A DNA stretch of 64,000 nt, from assembly GCF_900215145.1 (NCBI RefSeq), contig NZ_OBDO01000006.1:124001-188000 (forward strand), given 5' to 3'. The position numbers and the translations under genes are program-made. The notes under the pieces are model-generated. The model did no database searches and was not told the DNA's origin. It was given only the letters and a program-made list of their open reading frames with translations. Positions 8,610 to 17,674 of this stretch are shown here, one piece after another (the first letter of the stretch is position 1; each line of letters begins with the position of its first letter). The stretch comes from Geodermatophilus sabuli. GTDB lineage: Bacteria; Actinomycetota; Actinomycetes; Mycobacteriales; Geodermatophilaceae.

Positions 8610-10034
8610 ATGACGGCATCTCGAGACACCAGACCTGCGCAAGCTGAAACGGGACTGGCCAAGAACAGGTTGGGCACAAGTCACGTCGCCTTCTTCGTCG
8701 TCGCGGCAGCCGGCCCGTTGCTCCTGATGGCGGGCGTAGCTCCGATCGGCATTGCGTTCGGCGGCATCGCGACGCCTCTCGGTTTCCTTATCGCCGGCAT
8801 GGTCTTCGCGCTCTTCGCGGTGGGCTATGTGGCCATGAGTCGCCACGTTCACAATGCAGGAGCATTTTACGCGTTCGTGCGTGAGGGCATCAGTCGCCCC
8901 CTCGGCGTGGGGTCGGGTCTGACCGTCCTGACCGCGTACAACCTCATCGCAGCCGGCCAGGTGGCGGCCACAGGGTTCTTTGCGCAACAGGCGTTGCTCG
9001 CGATAGCGGACGTAGACGTTCCGTGGTGGGTGTTCGCCATCATCGTCTGGTTGCTCATCGGCTGGCTCGGCTCTCGCACCATCACTCTGAGCGCTCAGGT
9101 GCTGGGTTTCTTCCTCTCCCTCGAAGTCATCATCCTCCTGATCCTCGCCGTGCCCGTTCTGCTGCAGGGCGGCGCGTCCGGTATCAGCGTCGGCTCGTTC
9201 AACCCCGCCAACCTCACCGGCGGTACCGGGGCGATGCTCGTCTTCGCCTTCGGCGCCTTCCTCGGCTGCGAGGCAACGGTCGTCTACTCCGAGGAGGCTC
9301 GAGAGCCACGACGGACGATCCCTCGAGCAACGTACGCTGCGGTCGCCTTCCTAGGGCTCTTCTATGCATTCATCTGTTGGACGATCGTCATAGCCTATGG
9401 GGAGCAATCGGTCGTCGAGGCCGCTACGAATGATCCTGTGAATCTGGTCTTCAGCGCGATGGAGAGCTATGTCGGCACACCGGCCGCCGACATGATGCTG
9501 GTGTTGCTGTGCACGGGCACCTTCGCCTCGACTCTCGGGTTCCACAACGAGGCGGTTCGCTACTTCTTCGCACTCGGCCGGGAAGGTGTGCTGCCTCGGG
9601 CGCTCCGACATGTCCACCCGGGTAGCGGATCTCCGCGGACGGCCGTGGCCGCCCAGTCGGCGTTCAGCGCATTGTTCGTGATTCTTCTCGGAGCGCTGGG
9701 CGCAGACCCTTATCTCCAGATCTTCATCCCCCTGGCCGGCGCCGGCGTGGTCGGCATCATTGCGATGCAGGCATTCGCGTCGGCCTCGGTCGTCGGCTTC
9801 TTCAGGCGGAACCCTGACCTGGAGGCCACCTCCTGGGCGCGGGCAATTGCGCCGGGGATCTCCACAGTGTGCCTGACGGCGGCCGTAGTGCTGATGGTGA
9901 CTCGCTTCGAACTGCTCACTGGAGTGCCCTGGCCCAATTGGGTCAACTTCGCGCTCCTCCTGCCACTTCTCGCGATCCTCATCGGTGGCACGGTATGGGC
10001 TCGGTTGGGTTGGCGGGCGGAGGTCGAAAAGTGA
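8610..10034 (+). CDS. APC-superfamily amino acid/amine permease
   Basis: 474 residues from ATG 8610 with AAAGGAGA upstream. About 12 hydrophobic segments are visible, starting with VAFFVVAAAGPLLLMAGV. The APC features GAFYAFVREGISRPLG, the ESEEAREP-type loop (YSEEAREPRRTIPRATY) and FHNEAVRYFFALGREGVLP are present. It is an inner-membrane importer, probably for the guanidino, amine or amide substrate used by the preceding enzymes; it is the last gene of that operon. A close paralogue, disrupted by a frameshift, lies at 24298-25699 with the gamma-glutamyl ligase genes. Confidence 0.85.
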   Translation: MTASRDTRPAQAETGLAKNRLGTSHVAFFVVAAAGPLLLMAGVAPIGIAFGGIATPLGFLIAGMVFALFAVGYVAMSRHVHNAGAFYAFVREGISRPLGVGSGLTVLTAYNLIAAGQVAATGFFAQQALLAIADVDVPWWVFAIIVWLLIGWLGSRTITLSAQVLGFFLSLEVIILLILAVPVLLQGGASGISVGSFNPANLTGGTGAMLVFAFGAFLGCEATVVYSEEAREPRRTIPRATYAAVAFLGLFYAFICWTIVIAYGEQSVVEAATNDPVNLVFSAMESYVGTPAADMMLVLLCTGTFASTLGFHNEAVRYFFALGREGVLPRALRHVHPGSGSPRTAVAAQSAFSALFVILLGALGADPYLQIFIPLAGAGVVGIIAMQAFASASVVGFFRRNPDLEATSWARAIAPGISTVCLTAAVVLMVTRFELLTGVPWPNWVNFALLLPLLAILIGGTVWARLGWRAEVEK

Positions 10035-10565
10035 AGCAGTACGCTCAGGGGTTCCCGCTCATCGGCCTGGTCGATGAGCGGTCGCCCGGACGATCGGTGG
10101 TCCGACACCCGACCTGAGTTCGGTCACTGGCTCGCGGATCGGCGCGCGGCAGCGTGCTGGGATGCGGTGATCATGTTGAGTGATCATTTCTTAGGCATCA
10201 ATCAGGGGGCTACGGTTGGGCGGTCACCGATGTCGCGGAGTGGCCAGCCCACCGTGCCTGGGAGGAACTGCAGGCTCGGGTCGACCGTGCCGTTTCCTGG
10301 TGGCTGACCCGGATGCTGCACCGGTTCACCGACATCATCGACTTCGACCGCCCTAACGCGGAACTGGACATTGGTCGTGAGCTCGTCGTCGGGGTCGAGG
10401 CTCCACGCGGAGGACTACGCGGGCATGCCCCTGGACTGAGCTTCGACGCAGGACGGCCCGTCGGCGGTTGCCAGGGCCGTCCTGTCGGTCGAGGTCGAGC
10501 GGTCCATCGCCATCCCGGCGTCGAGCTCCTCGCTCGGGCGAGGCCCGACTGGGTCATGGAGACGA
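10035..10565. other. Intergenic with unidentified gene fragment
   Basis: The forward frame around 10230-10430 (WEELQARVDRAVSWWLTRML, then FTDIIDFDRPNAELDIG) reads like a piece of a real protein, but it has no start, its upstream part is missing, and I do not recognise the family. Most likely gene debris at the border between the low-GC cluster and the next cluster. Confidence 0.3.
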
Positions 10566-10790
10566 TCAGAGCTCGAGGACCAGTCGGGGACAGGCGGCTC
10601 GGGAGACGCAGATGAACATGGTGTCGTTGGTGGCCTGCTCGGCCGGCGTGAGCAGGGAGTCGCGGTGGTCGACGTCGCCCTCGAGCACCGGCGTCTCGCA
10701 GGTGCCGCAGGTGCCTTCCTGACAGGACGAGAGCACCGAGATCCCGGCCTCCTCGACGACGTCGAGGATGGTCCCAGGCGCCGATCGTCG
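10566..10790 (-). pseudogene. C-terminal 2Fe-2S ferredoxin remnant of an oxygenase reductase
   Basis: On the minus strand the frame ending at 10566 reads TILDVVEEAGISVLSSCQEG, TCGTCETPVLEGDVDHRD and FICVSRAACPRLVLEL. This is the plant-type 2Fe-2S domain with C-x4-C-x2-C-x29-C that ends phthalate-dioxygenase-reductase (VanB-like) proteins. The FMN and NAD domains are missing: upstream the frame becomes unrelated after about 10790. It is a dead fragment left of the working oxygenase cluster. Confidence 0.75.
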
Positions 10791-11070
10791 CCACGGTGAC
10801 GTACTGGGTAGCCGGTGGGATGCGGACCTGGCCGCGGTAGGGGCCCACGTGATTCACATGCACCCTCCGGGTCGCGTGCCGGGTGGTCGTCCTCCGGCTC
10901 GGTGGGGCAGCCGGATCGAAGCCCCACCGTTCGCTCGCCGGGACACGTCGAACGCCTCGCCTCCGCAGCCACCACCGTGGAGATCGACTCGCAGGATCCG
11001 TGGCGGCTGCGAGGGTGGTCTGCGTCACATGGAGTCGATGCCGGGTTGCCCGGCGGGGACGAGGCGGTCG

Positions 11071-12468
11071 ATGAGCAGGTGGACGACACGACTGACGGCG
11101 GTGGCTGGAGCCGTCACGCTGGTCGGTGGGGGCGCGTCGGTGACCGTGGCCAGTGCGGACACGACACCGCAGCCGGAGGTGGGCGCCGGGGCGTACGACG
11201 GCGTGCTCGACAACGGCGCCACCTGGGTGGCACACGTGCCGCAGCGGTGGAACGGCACCGTCGTCCTCTTCGCCCACGGCTTCGGCCCGCTGCGGGCACA
11301 GGACGCGCCGAACGAGGAGACCCGGCAGGCTCTGCTGGACCGTGGATACGCCCTGGTCGGTTCGTCGTACTCGGGGCCGTCGCTGTGGGCGCTGGAGACC
11401 GCGGTCGACGACCAGTTCGGCGCCCTGGCGGCGTTCGAGGACCTGCTCGGCGTCGAACCGGAACGGACCATCGCCTTCGGCCGGTCCATGGGCGGACTCG
11501 TCAGTGCCCGGCAGGCGGAGGACCCGCGGGGCGAGATCGACGGCGTCCTGACCACCTGCGGGATCGTCGCCGGCGCGCTGAACCTCAACAACTACCAACT
11601 CGACGGCGTGTACACGCTGTCCCACCTGCTGGGTGTGGACGTTCCGCTGGTCCGGTACGAGAGCGCCGAGCAGGCGCAGCAGGCGGCCGACGCCCTGATC
11701 GCGGCGGTCACCGCAGCCCAGGGCACGGCGGAGGGACGGGCCCGGATCGCGCTCGCCTCCGCCTACCTCGACCTGGCGACCTGGTACTCCGGCGACGCCC
11801 CCGCACCACAGGACGACCACGCCGCCCAGCAGGTGCAGCAGTACCAGGCGCTGATCGACGGCGGCGGCCTCGAGCGCTACGTGACCGGTCGCCAGCAGAT
11901 CGAGCTGGCCGCGGGCGGCAACAGCGCCTCCAACGTCGGTGTCGACTACCGCGAGCTGCTGGAGAGCAGTCCGCACGCCGAGCAGGTGTGGGGTCTGTAC
12001 CAGGATGCCGGACTCGACCTCGAGGCCGACCTGGCGACGCTGACCCGCGACGCGGACGTCGAAGCCGACCCGGAGGCCATCGCCGACCTGACGCGCTCGT
12101 CGATGGTCACCGGCGACCTCGAGGTGCCCGAGCTGGCGATCCACACCGTCGCTGACGAGCTGGTGCCCGTGGAGCACGAGGACTGGTACGAGGAGCTGGT
12201 GCACCGGGCCGGGGAGGACCGGCAGCTGCGGCAGGCCTACGTCCAGGGGACCGGACACTGCGAGTTCCAGCCGGCCGAGCAGGTCGCGGCGCTGCAGGCC
12301 CTCGAGCAGCGGCTCGACACCGGTCGCTGGCACGGGGTCGCGGAACCGGAGCGACTGAACGCGGCCGCCGACACCCTGCAGCTCGGGACCACCGCACGGT
12401 TCACGGAGTTCGACCCGCCGCGGCTGGTCGGCGGGCTGGGGGAGCCGGGCCGCGAGCACCGCCGCTGA
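11071..12468 (+). CDS. Secreted alpha/beta-hydrolase
   Basis: 465 residues if started at ATG 11071. This start exposes an actinobacterial signal peptide: SRWTTR, then a hydrophobic core TAVAGAVTLVGGGASVTV and a cleavage site ASA after residue 29. Upstream in-frame ATGs (for example 11029) would bury it. The nucleophile elbow AFGRSMGGLVS gives Ser139, with an oxyanion-type VLFAHGFG before it and HTVADELVPVEHE plus TGHCEF as likely Asp and His sites. No tight family is recognised; esterase, lipase or peptidase activity outside the membrane is possible. It is transcribed toward the minus-strand operon and may not belong to it. Confidence 0.7.
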   Translation: MSRWTTRLTAVAGAVTLVGGGASVTVASADTTPQPEVGAGAYDGVLDNGATWVAHVPQRWNGTVVLFAHGFGPLRAQDAPNEETRQALLDRGYALVGSSYSGPSLWALETAVDDQFGALAAFEDLLGVEPERTIAFGRSMGGLVSARQAEDPRGEIDGVLTTCGIVAGALNLNNYQLDGVYTLSHLLGVDVPLVRYESAEQAQQAADALIAAVTAAQGTAEGRARIALASAYLDLATWYSGDAPAPQDDHAAQQVQQYQALIDGGGLERYVTGRQQIELAAGGNSASNVGVDYRELLESSPHAEQVWGLYQDAGLDLEADLATLTRDADVEADPEAIADLTRSSMVTGDLEVPELAIHTVADELVPVEHEDWYEELVHRAGEDRQLRQAYVQGTGHCEFQPAEQVAALQALEQRLDTGRWHGVAEPERLNAAADTLQLGTTARFTEFDPPRLVGGLGEPGREHRR

Positions 12469-12623
12469 GCGGAGGGAGGACCGGCAGGTGTCCTCCCGGC
12501 GTGAGGGCCGACCCGCCTCCTGCATGACCACAGCAACGCGGTTGCAAGGACATCTACGGTCGCCAGCGGAGCGGCTGGTCGAACAGGTCGGCGGCGTCAC
12601 GCTGCTGGGCGGGACCGACCCGG

Positions 12624-13460
12624 TCAGCCCCGCACGGGGAGCGGCGGCGCCGAGCGAGGCGGGGCCGCGGCGCGCGGCGGTCGGCCCGCTCCGGGTGGGC
12701 CGGCGAAGGCCTGGGCCAGGTCCAGCCACCGTTGGGCGTCGGCGCCCACGGCCTCCAGGGCGAGGTCATCGCGGTGCCGGCGCTGGGTGACCCGCAGGCA
12801 GAAGTCGAGGGCCGGCCCGGTGACCTGCTGGGGCGCCTCGGGTGGGCCCCACGTCCAGACCTCGCCGTCCGGACCGGTCAGCTCGACCCGGACCTCCGCG
12901 GCCGGGGGTGTCAGAACGTGCTGCCGGAAGGCGAAGCCGCGGGTGCGCACCCCCAGATGTGCGACCGCGCGCAGGCGGGACGTGGCGGGGATCGGCCGGT
13001 CGAGGGCGTCGCGGACGTCGACACCGTGCGCCCAGGTCTCCATCAGCCGGGCGGTCGCCATGGAGGGCGCGCTCATGTCCGGGCCGAACCAGGGGAGGGC
13101 CGTGCCCGGCGGCAGCGCGGTCAGGGCCGAGGCGAGCGCGGCCCGCGACGTCCGCCACCGGGCGAGCAGCTCCGGCGGGGAGGTGGCCGCGCCCGCCGCG
13201 GCGGCGGCGTCCACCGCCGCGGTGACGTCCGGCGCGCTGGCGACCACGTCGGCGCGGAACCCCTCCAGGTCGGTGGCCGCCCGCAGCGCCACCTCGTCGG
13301 TCCAGACGAGGTGGGCGATCTGGTGGGCGATCGTCCAGCCGGCTGCGGGCGTGGGCGTCGTCCACGCCGCGGTCGGCAGCGGGGCCACCAGGTCGTCGAG
13401 CTCCCGCCCCTCCGTGGCCAGGTCGGCGAGCAGGCCGGTCAGCAGATCCGTCGGGCTCAC
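12624..13460 (-). CDS. Maleylpyruvate-isomerase-like / TIGR03084-type metal-binding protein
   Basis: 278 residues. The N-terminal DinB-like four-helix domain is seen in [21 protein letters not shown] and [14 protein letters not shown], whose histidines are the usual metal ligands of mycothiol-dependent isomerases. The C-terminal half ([33 protein letters not shown]) matches the family tail. Such proteins use mycothiol or a divalent metal in detoxification or isomerisation. The last ~35 residues are a Pro/Ala/Arg-rich tail. The gene overlaps the preceding small gene by 4 nt and is the last gene of the minus-strand operon that starts at 17547. Confidence 0.75.
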   Translation of the reverse strand: MSPTDLLTGLLADLATEGRELDDLVAPLPTAAWTTPTPAAGWTIAHQIAHLVWTDEVALRAATDLEGFRADVVASAPDVTAAVDAAAAAGAATSPPELLARWRTSRAALASALTALPPGTALPWFGPDMSAPSMATARLMETWAHGVDVRDALDRPIPATSRLRAVAHLGVRTRGFAFRQHVLTPPAAEVRVELTGPDGEVWTWGPPEAPQQVTGPALDFCLRVTQRRHRDDLALEAVGADAQRWLDLAQAFAGPPGAGRPPRAAAPPRSAPPLPVRG

Positions 13461-13666
13461 CGGGTCTCCCCGGAGAGGTCCGGGGAGCGGCGCTGCAGTA
13501 CGGCCTGCACCGGACCTGCGCTCTGCCGGTACGTGGTGCTGCGCAGCTCTCCTGCTGGGTCCGCGGTCGTCACGACGACCTGGCGGGGGTTGATGCGGAC
13601 GCTCAGCACGCGCTCGGGTTCGTAGCCGAGCATGGTGCAGACCAGGTGGAAGAGCGTGTCGTCCAT
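13457..13666 (-). CDS. Small conserved-looking protein of the oxygenase operon
   Basis: 69 residues ([20 protein letters not shown] start), with the good ribosome site AGGAGAACC. The stop overlaps the next start by 4 nt (ATGA), so the two genes are translationally coupled. The sequence is compact and charged with no membrane segment. I do not recognise a family. Its fixed place between a permease and a TIGR03084-type gene suggests an accessory role. Confidence 0.55.
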   Translation of the reverse strand: MDDTLFHLVCTMLGYEPERVLSVRINPRQVVVTTADPAGELRSTTYRQSAGPVQAVLQRRSPDLSGETR

Positions 13667-13811
13667 GGTTCTCCTGTGGATCCGACGCCGGCCGTGCCGG
13701 ACGTACGGCTGTTCGGGCGGCTGGTCGCGCCGTGCCTCGGGGCCGGGGTGCGCGCGAGCGGCCGGCCGGTGTCGATGCCCGGCCGGCCGCCCGTGCCTCA
13801 GACGGCTGTCC

Positions 13812-15287
13812 TCACTCTGCCCGCATCTGCTGGGGCGCCGCGGGGGCGGGCGCCCGGAGCGGGTCGCCGTCCGGCCGGGCGAGCGGGCGCAGCGCCAGGT
13901 AGGCGATCGAGGCGACGACCGCGCCGACGATGACCGACAGGTCGGCACCGTCGAGCGCCACCGCGATCGGGGCGGTCCAGAGGGTCGTGTTGACGCAGAG
14001 CAGAGCGGTGACGCTGCCGAGCAGCAGCGCGATGGCACCCGCCCAGTTGACCCCGCCGCGATACCAGAACGGTCCGTTGGGCGTCTCGTCGTGCAGCGCC
14101 AGGCCGTCGTAGCGGTTCCGGCGCACCGCGATGTCGGTCGCGTACACGGCCATCAGCGGGGCCAGCACGGTGATGCTGAACTGCAGGAAGTTGCTCACCG
14201 TCACCAGGAAGTCGGTGGCGAACGAGGCGTAGGCGGCCACGGCGGTGATCAGCACGCCGATGAGGAGCACCGAGCGCACCCGGCTCAGCTTGACGCCCAT
14301 GCCCTGCTGGTACAGCCCGGCCGAGTACGCGAGCAGCACGTTGTTCGACACCGAGCCGCCGACGACGACGAACAGGAACAGGGGGTAGAACCAGGTGGGC
14401 ACGATCTCGGCGATGCTCACCTGGGGGTCGGTCATGTCGATCCGGGTGCCGGCCAGCACGCCGAGCAGCGAGATGACCACCGAGGGGAGCATCCCGCCGG
14501 CCGCCGTCCAGAGGGTCACCTTGCCGCGGGACGAGGAGACCGGCAGGTACCGGGCGAAGTCCGCGCCGTTGACGTAGGACATCGCCGGGGCGGCGATCAG
14601 CGTGAAGCCGATGAGGAGCGACGCCAGCAGCGGTGAGCCCTCCAGCGGTGCCGCCGGCACGTAACCGAAGTCGGCCTCCCGGACGACGAAGACCCCGAGG
14701 AGGAGCAGGACCGCGCTCATGACCAACCCGAAGACCGGGCTGAGCTTCACCATCGTCGCGTGCCCGTAGATGCAGACCGTGAAGGTCACCACGGCCAGCA
14801 CCAGCAGGATGACGACCTGCACCGGCACGTTCACCGGGATGCCGAGCTCTCCGGCCAGCGCGAAGCCGGCGAGCGCGCCGAGGGCCAGGTTGATGGCGCC
14901 GTAGACGACGGCGATCACCCACATGACGCCCGACATGAGCACCCGGTTGCCGTGGACGCCGAAGAAGGCCCGGGACACCACGGCCGACGGCGTTCCGGAG
15001 GCGAACCCGCTGGTGGCCAGCCAGCCCACGAGGACGTAGACCAGGTTGGCGACCAGCACGACGCCGATCGACTGCCACATCGACAACCCGAGCAAGATCA
15101 TCGTCCCGCCGAGCACGAAGAACAGGTAGAGCATGTTCGCGGAGAAGTAGATCCAGGCCACGTCCCGAGGACCGCCGTGGCGTTCCTCGGGCGGGACGAA
15201 GTCGATGCCCCTCACCTCGACCTTGCCTGCGACGTCAGTCGCGGGGGCCGCGGTGCTTCCCTGCGGGGTGAGAACGGTGTCGGACAT
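13812..15287 (-). CDS. NCS1-family (cytosine/purine permease-like) transporter
   Basis: 491 residues from ATG 15287. There are about 12 hydrophobic segments. The N-terminal segment RGIDFVPPEERHGGPRDV is typical of NCS1 proteins, and membrane motifs such as SFASGTP-like FASGTPSAVVSRAFFGVHG and SYVNGADFARYLP are present. NCS1 carriers import purines, pyrimidines, hydantoins or related ring compounds with a cation. It lies in the operon with oxygenase reductase and NTF2-like genes, so it probably imports the oxygenase substrate. A second NCS1 gene lies at 28077-29609, near the gamma-glutamyl ligase. Confidence 0.85.
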   Translation of the reverse strand: MSDTVLTPQGSTAAPATDVAGKVEVRGIDFVPPEERHGGPRDVAWIYFSANMLYLFFVLGGTMILLGLSMWQSIGVVLVANLVYVLVGWLATSGFASGTPSAVVSRAFFGVHGNRVLMSGVMWVIAVVYGAINLALGALAGFALAGELGIPVNVPVQVVILLVLAVVTFTVCIYGHATMVKLSPVFGLVMSAVLLLLGVFVVREADFGYVPAAPLEGSPLLASLLIGFTLIAAPAMSYVNGADFARYLPVSSSRGKVTLWTAAGGMLPSVVISLLGVLAGTRIDMTDPQVSIAEIVPTWFYPLFLFVVVGGSVSNNVLLAYSAGLYQQGMGVKLSRVRSVLLIGVLITAVAAYASFATDFLVTVSNFLQFSITVLAPLMAVYATDIAVRRNRYDGLALHDETPNGPFWYRGGVNWAGAIALLLGSVTALLCVNTTLWTAPIAVALDGADLSVIVGAVVASIAYLALRPLARPDGDPLRAPAPAAPQQMRAE

Positions 15288-15477
15288 GGGAACTCCTCGG
15301 AACGGGCGCCGCGTCTCCGCGCTGCCGATCGTGCGGTCGTCCGCCGGGGCTCGAGCGGACGCCGTGGTGCACACGTGCCGGGGCACGTCGGAGCCCGGGT
15401 GCAGGCGTCCCGCGAGGGGGCACCTGCACCCGGTGGAGCTCGGGCAGCGCAGCGCTGCGTGCCCGCGACCGTGGGGA

Positions 15478-15912
15478 TCAGCCGGCCAGCGACTCCAGCG
15501 CCTCGTCGACGCCGACGAGGCGGGACTCGTGGTGGTGGACCAGCCGCCAGCCCGCCGGGGTGCGACGGAGGACGAACGAGCAGCGGACCTCACCGTCGAA
15601 GGTCGGGTCGGCGCCGTGGAGCTTGATCCGGGTGCGCAGCCGGCTGAAGCCGAACGCGGCGTCCCCGAGGACGGCGACGTCGGTGGCGATCTCGTCCCAC
15701 TCCAGCATCGACTCGACGTGCCCGGTGTCGCCTTCCCAGTAGCGCAGCAGCGCGTCCCAGTCGGTGATCGGGAGGACGTGCTCCTCGGGCTGGTACACGA
15801 GGCCGTCGAAGTCGCTGTCCCAGTACTGCCGGCCGGCGGTGAAGTCCAGCGCCTTCATCGCCTGCACCCAACCGGTGATGGTGGCGCGGATGGACTGCTC
15901 GTCGCTCGTCAC
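15478..15912 (-). CDS. NTF2/SnoaL-like protein, possible oxygenase accessory
   Basis: 144 residues. The pattern ITGWVQAMKALDFTAGRQYW, then a beta-rich half ending TPAGWRLVHHHESRLVG, is that of SnoaL/DUF4440 proteins, with the cone-shaped NTF2 fold. Beta subunits of Rieske dioxygenases share this fold, and the gene is 36 nt after the reductase gene, so a small-subunit role is conceivable. The length is shorter than usual for dioxygenase beta subunits (about 170-190 residues), so this remains inference. A steroid-isomerase-like or binding function is the alternative. Confidence 0.65.
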   Translation of the reverse strand: MTSDEQSIRATITGWVQAMKALDFTAGRQYWDSDFDGLVYQPEEHVLPITDWDALLRYWEGDTGHVESMLEWDEIATDVAVLGDAAFGFSRLRTRIKLHGADPTFDGEVRCSFVLRRTPAGWRLVHHHESRLVGVDEALESLAG

Positions 15913-15948
15913 GTACGGGTCTCCTCGGGAGAGTGGGGAAGGGGTGGC

Positions 15949-17052
15949 TCAGGCGTCCAGGTCGAGGACGACCCGGTTGCTGGTGGGGCGGGCCTGGCAG
16001 GTGAGGACGTAGCCGGCGCCCAGCTCGTCGGCGTCCAGCCCGGTGGTCCGCCGCATCACCACCGAGCCCTCGACCGTGAGCGCTCGGCAGGTTGCGCAGA
16101 CGCCGTCCCGGCAGGAGTAGGGGACCTCGGGGCGCACCGGCAGCACCGCATCCAGGACCGAACGGTCCGCGGCGGTCACGCGCACCGTGGTCTTCTCGCC
16201 GCGCGCGATGATCGTGACGTCGCTGTCGACGACGTCTCCGGACGGCTCCTCCTCGGCGTCGTCCTGACCGGAGGTGAACAGCTCGTGGTGGATCGAGCGC
16301 GCCGGCACCCCGAGTGAGGCGAGCAGCGTGGTGACCTCGCCGATCAGCTCCTCCGGCCCGCAGAGCAGCCAGGCGTCCACGCCGTCGGCCACGACCGTGG
16401 TGCGCAGCAGCTCACCGGTCAGCCGACCGGACAGGTGGTCGCCGGACGCGGGCTCCCGGGAGAGCACGTGGTGGACGGTGAGCCGGCCGGGATACCGGGT
16501 GACCAGCTCGTCGATCTCGGCGGCGAACATCGTGCTGGCCCTGGTCCGATTGGCGTAGACCAGCGTGACGGTGCTGTGCCGCTCCACCTCCAGCACGGTC
16601 GCGACGTGCGACAGGATCGGGGTGATCCCGCTGCCGACCGCGATCGCGGCGTAGTGCTTGCTGTGGGTGGGCAGCAGCTCCAGGCAGAACCGGCCCATCG
16701 GCGTCATGACGTCGAGCTCGTCCCCGGGGCGCAGCTCGGTGGTCGCCCAGGTGGAGAACAGCCCGCCGTCCTGCCGCTTGACGCCGACCTGGAGCCGGCC
16801 GCCCGCGGGACTGCAGATGGAGTAGGTCCGCCGGGTCTCGCCGTCCGGGTGGACCAGCACCAGGTGCTGCCCCGGGCGGAACCGGAAGTCGTCGCGCAGG
16901 CGGTCCGGCACCTCGAAGCTGATGCTCACCGCGTCCTCGGTGAGCGGGTGGACGTCGGCGACGCGCAGCCGGTGCAGGGCGGGTGCCCGCCGCCGCGCGA
17001 GGGGGTTGAACGCCGGGGTCGTGCCCGCCGAGCGTCGGGACAGGGGAGGCAT
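15949..17052 (-). CDS. Flavin / 2Fe-2S oxygenase reductase (PaaE/VanB-type, FNR-like)
   Basis: 367 residues. In order: an FAD-binding barrel with RRTYSICSPAG (about 85-95), an NAD-binding domain with AVGSGITPILSHV (about 140) and LLCGPEELI, then a C-terminal plant-type 2Fe-2S domain with Cys314, Cys319, Cys322 and Cys352. The order FAD-NAD-[2Fe-2S] is that of PaaE, HmpX/GbcB and similar reductases that feed electrons from NAD(P)H to an oxygenase. The Rieske gene at 18899-20125 is the natural partner. It lies in the minus-strand operon between the 157-residue protein and the NTF2-like protein. Confidence 0.85.
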   Translation of the reverse strand: MPPLSRRSAGTTPAFNPLARRRAPALHRLRVADVHPLTEDAVSISFEVPDRLRDDFRFRPGQHLVLVHPDGETRRTYSICSPAGGRLQVGVKRQDGGLFSTWATTELRPGDELDVMTPMGRFCLELLPTHSKHYAAIAVGSGITPILSHVATVLEVERHSTVTLVYANRTRASTMFAAEIDELVTRYPGRLTVHHVLSREPASGDHLSGRLTGELLRTTVVADGVDAWLLCGPEELIGEVTTLLASLGVPARSIHHELFTSGQDDAEEEPSGDVVDSDVTIIARGEKTTVRVTAADRSVLDAVLPVRPEVPYSCRDGVCATCRALTVEGSVVMRRTTGLDADELGAGYVLTCQARPTSNRVVLDLDA

Positions 17053-17073
17053 GGTGCCGGACCGCCGTCGCGC

Positions 17074-17547
17074 TCAGGCGCCGAGGCTGGGGACCGACAT
17101 CTCGCCCTCGCCGTCGACGAAGCCGTAGTTGCGCATCGGCCCGGTCGGCGGCATCACCTGCTCGTGCTCCTCCTCGTCGGTCCACACCGCGGCCTCGACG
17201 ACGCCGCTGGCGTCCTTCCACTTCCCGGTGCCGCCGAGGAACGTGTAGACGCCGCCCTGGTAGCCCTCGCGGACCACCCAGTCGACGCGGCCGAAGAGCT
17301 TGTCGCCGTCCTCGTCGTTGCCCTCGATGTGGCCGAACCCGCCGCTGACCGACGCGTTCGCGCTCAGGTCGATGTCGTCGACGCCGGCGTAGCGGGTCTT
17401 CACGTGCACGACGCGGCCGTTCTCGAAGGTGTACCGGGTGACCATCCAGGTCTCGTAGTTCACCCGCCACTGGTCCAGGCCGATCTGGACGGGGGTCTTC
17501 CAGTTGGCGGTGCCTGCTGCGGTCATCCGGACCCTCACGTTCTTCAC
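17074..17547 (-). CDS. Uncharacterised protein heading the oxygenase operon
   Basis: 157 residues if the GTG at 17547 is used; an ATG at 17526 with GAGGG upstream is equally possible. The sequence is rich in Gly, Asp and aromatic residues (SVSGGFGHIEGNDEDGDKLF, YTFLGGTGKWKDASG) and has no signal peptide or membrane segment. It suggests a beta-barrel, distantly like allene-oxide-cyclase-type folds, but this is only an impression. It is the first gene of the operon and lies directly behind an operator-like motif (17606-17620), so it belongs to the regulated unit. Confidence 0.65.
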   Translation of the reverse strand: MKNVRVRMTAAGTANWKTPVQIGLDQWRVNYETWMVTRYTFENGRVVHVKTRYAGVDDIDLSANASVSGGFGHIEGNDEDGDKLFGRVDWVVREGYQGGVYTFLGGTGKWKDASGVVEAAVWTDEEEHEQVMPPTGPMRNYGFVDGEGEMSVPSLGA

Positions 17548-17605
17548 CTCTGTCTGTTCGGCGGTTCTTCGTGACCGATCTCACAGGCAGGGGAGGGAGC
17601 CGACA

Positions 17606-17620
17606 ATTGGCGCAAACGCC
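17606..17620 (-). promoter_or_regulatory. Shared operator-like motif, site 1
   Basis: ATTGGCGCAAACGCC lies 59 nt upstream of the first gene of the minus-strand operon. Two matching sites occur at 20193-20207 and 20247-20261 between the Rieske and dehydrogenase genes. Recurrence in front of functionally linked genes suggests a regulator binding site, possibly for the LuxR-type protein encoded between them. Confidence 0.5.
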
Positions 17621-17674
17621 GATCTTCGACCGGAGAAGCCGGTCGAGGATCGGTTTTCGACCGCCGCGGCCCGC

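Noticed and set aside
10210..12729. An 839-codon minus-strand frame opposite the secreted hydrolase
   Set aside because: No domain; composition is Arg/Pro-rich as expected for shadow frames, and the real ferredoxin remnant there is in another frame.
15478..15912. Firm call of a Rieske dioxygenase beta subunit
   Set aside because: The fold type fits but the protein is short and SnoaL-like proteins have many roles; kept as NTF2-like only.
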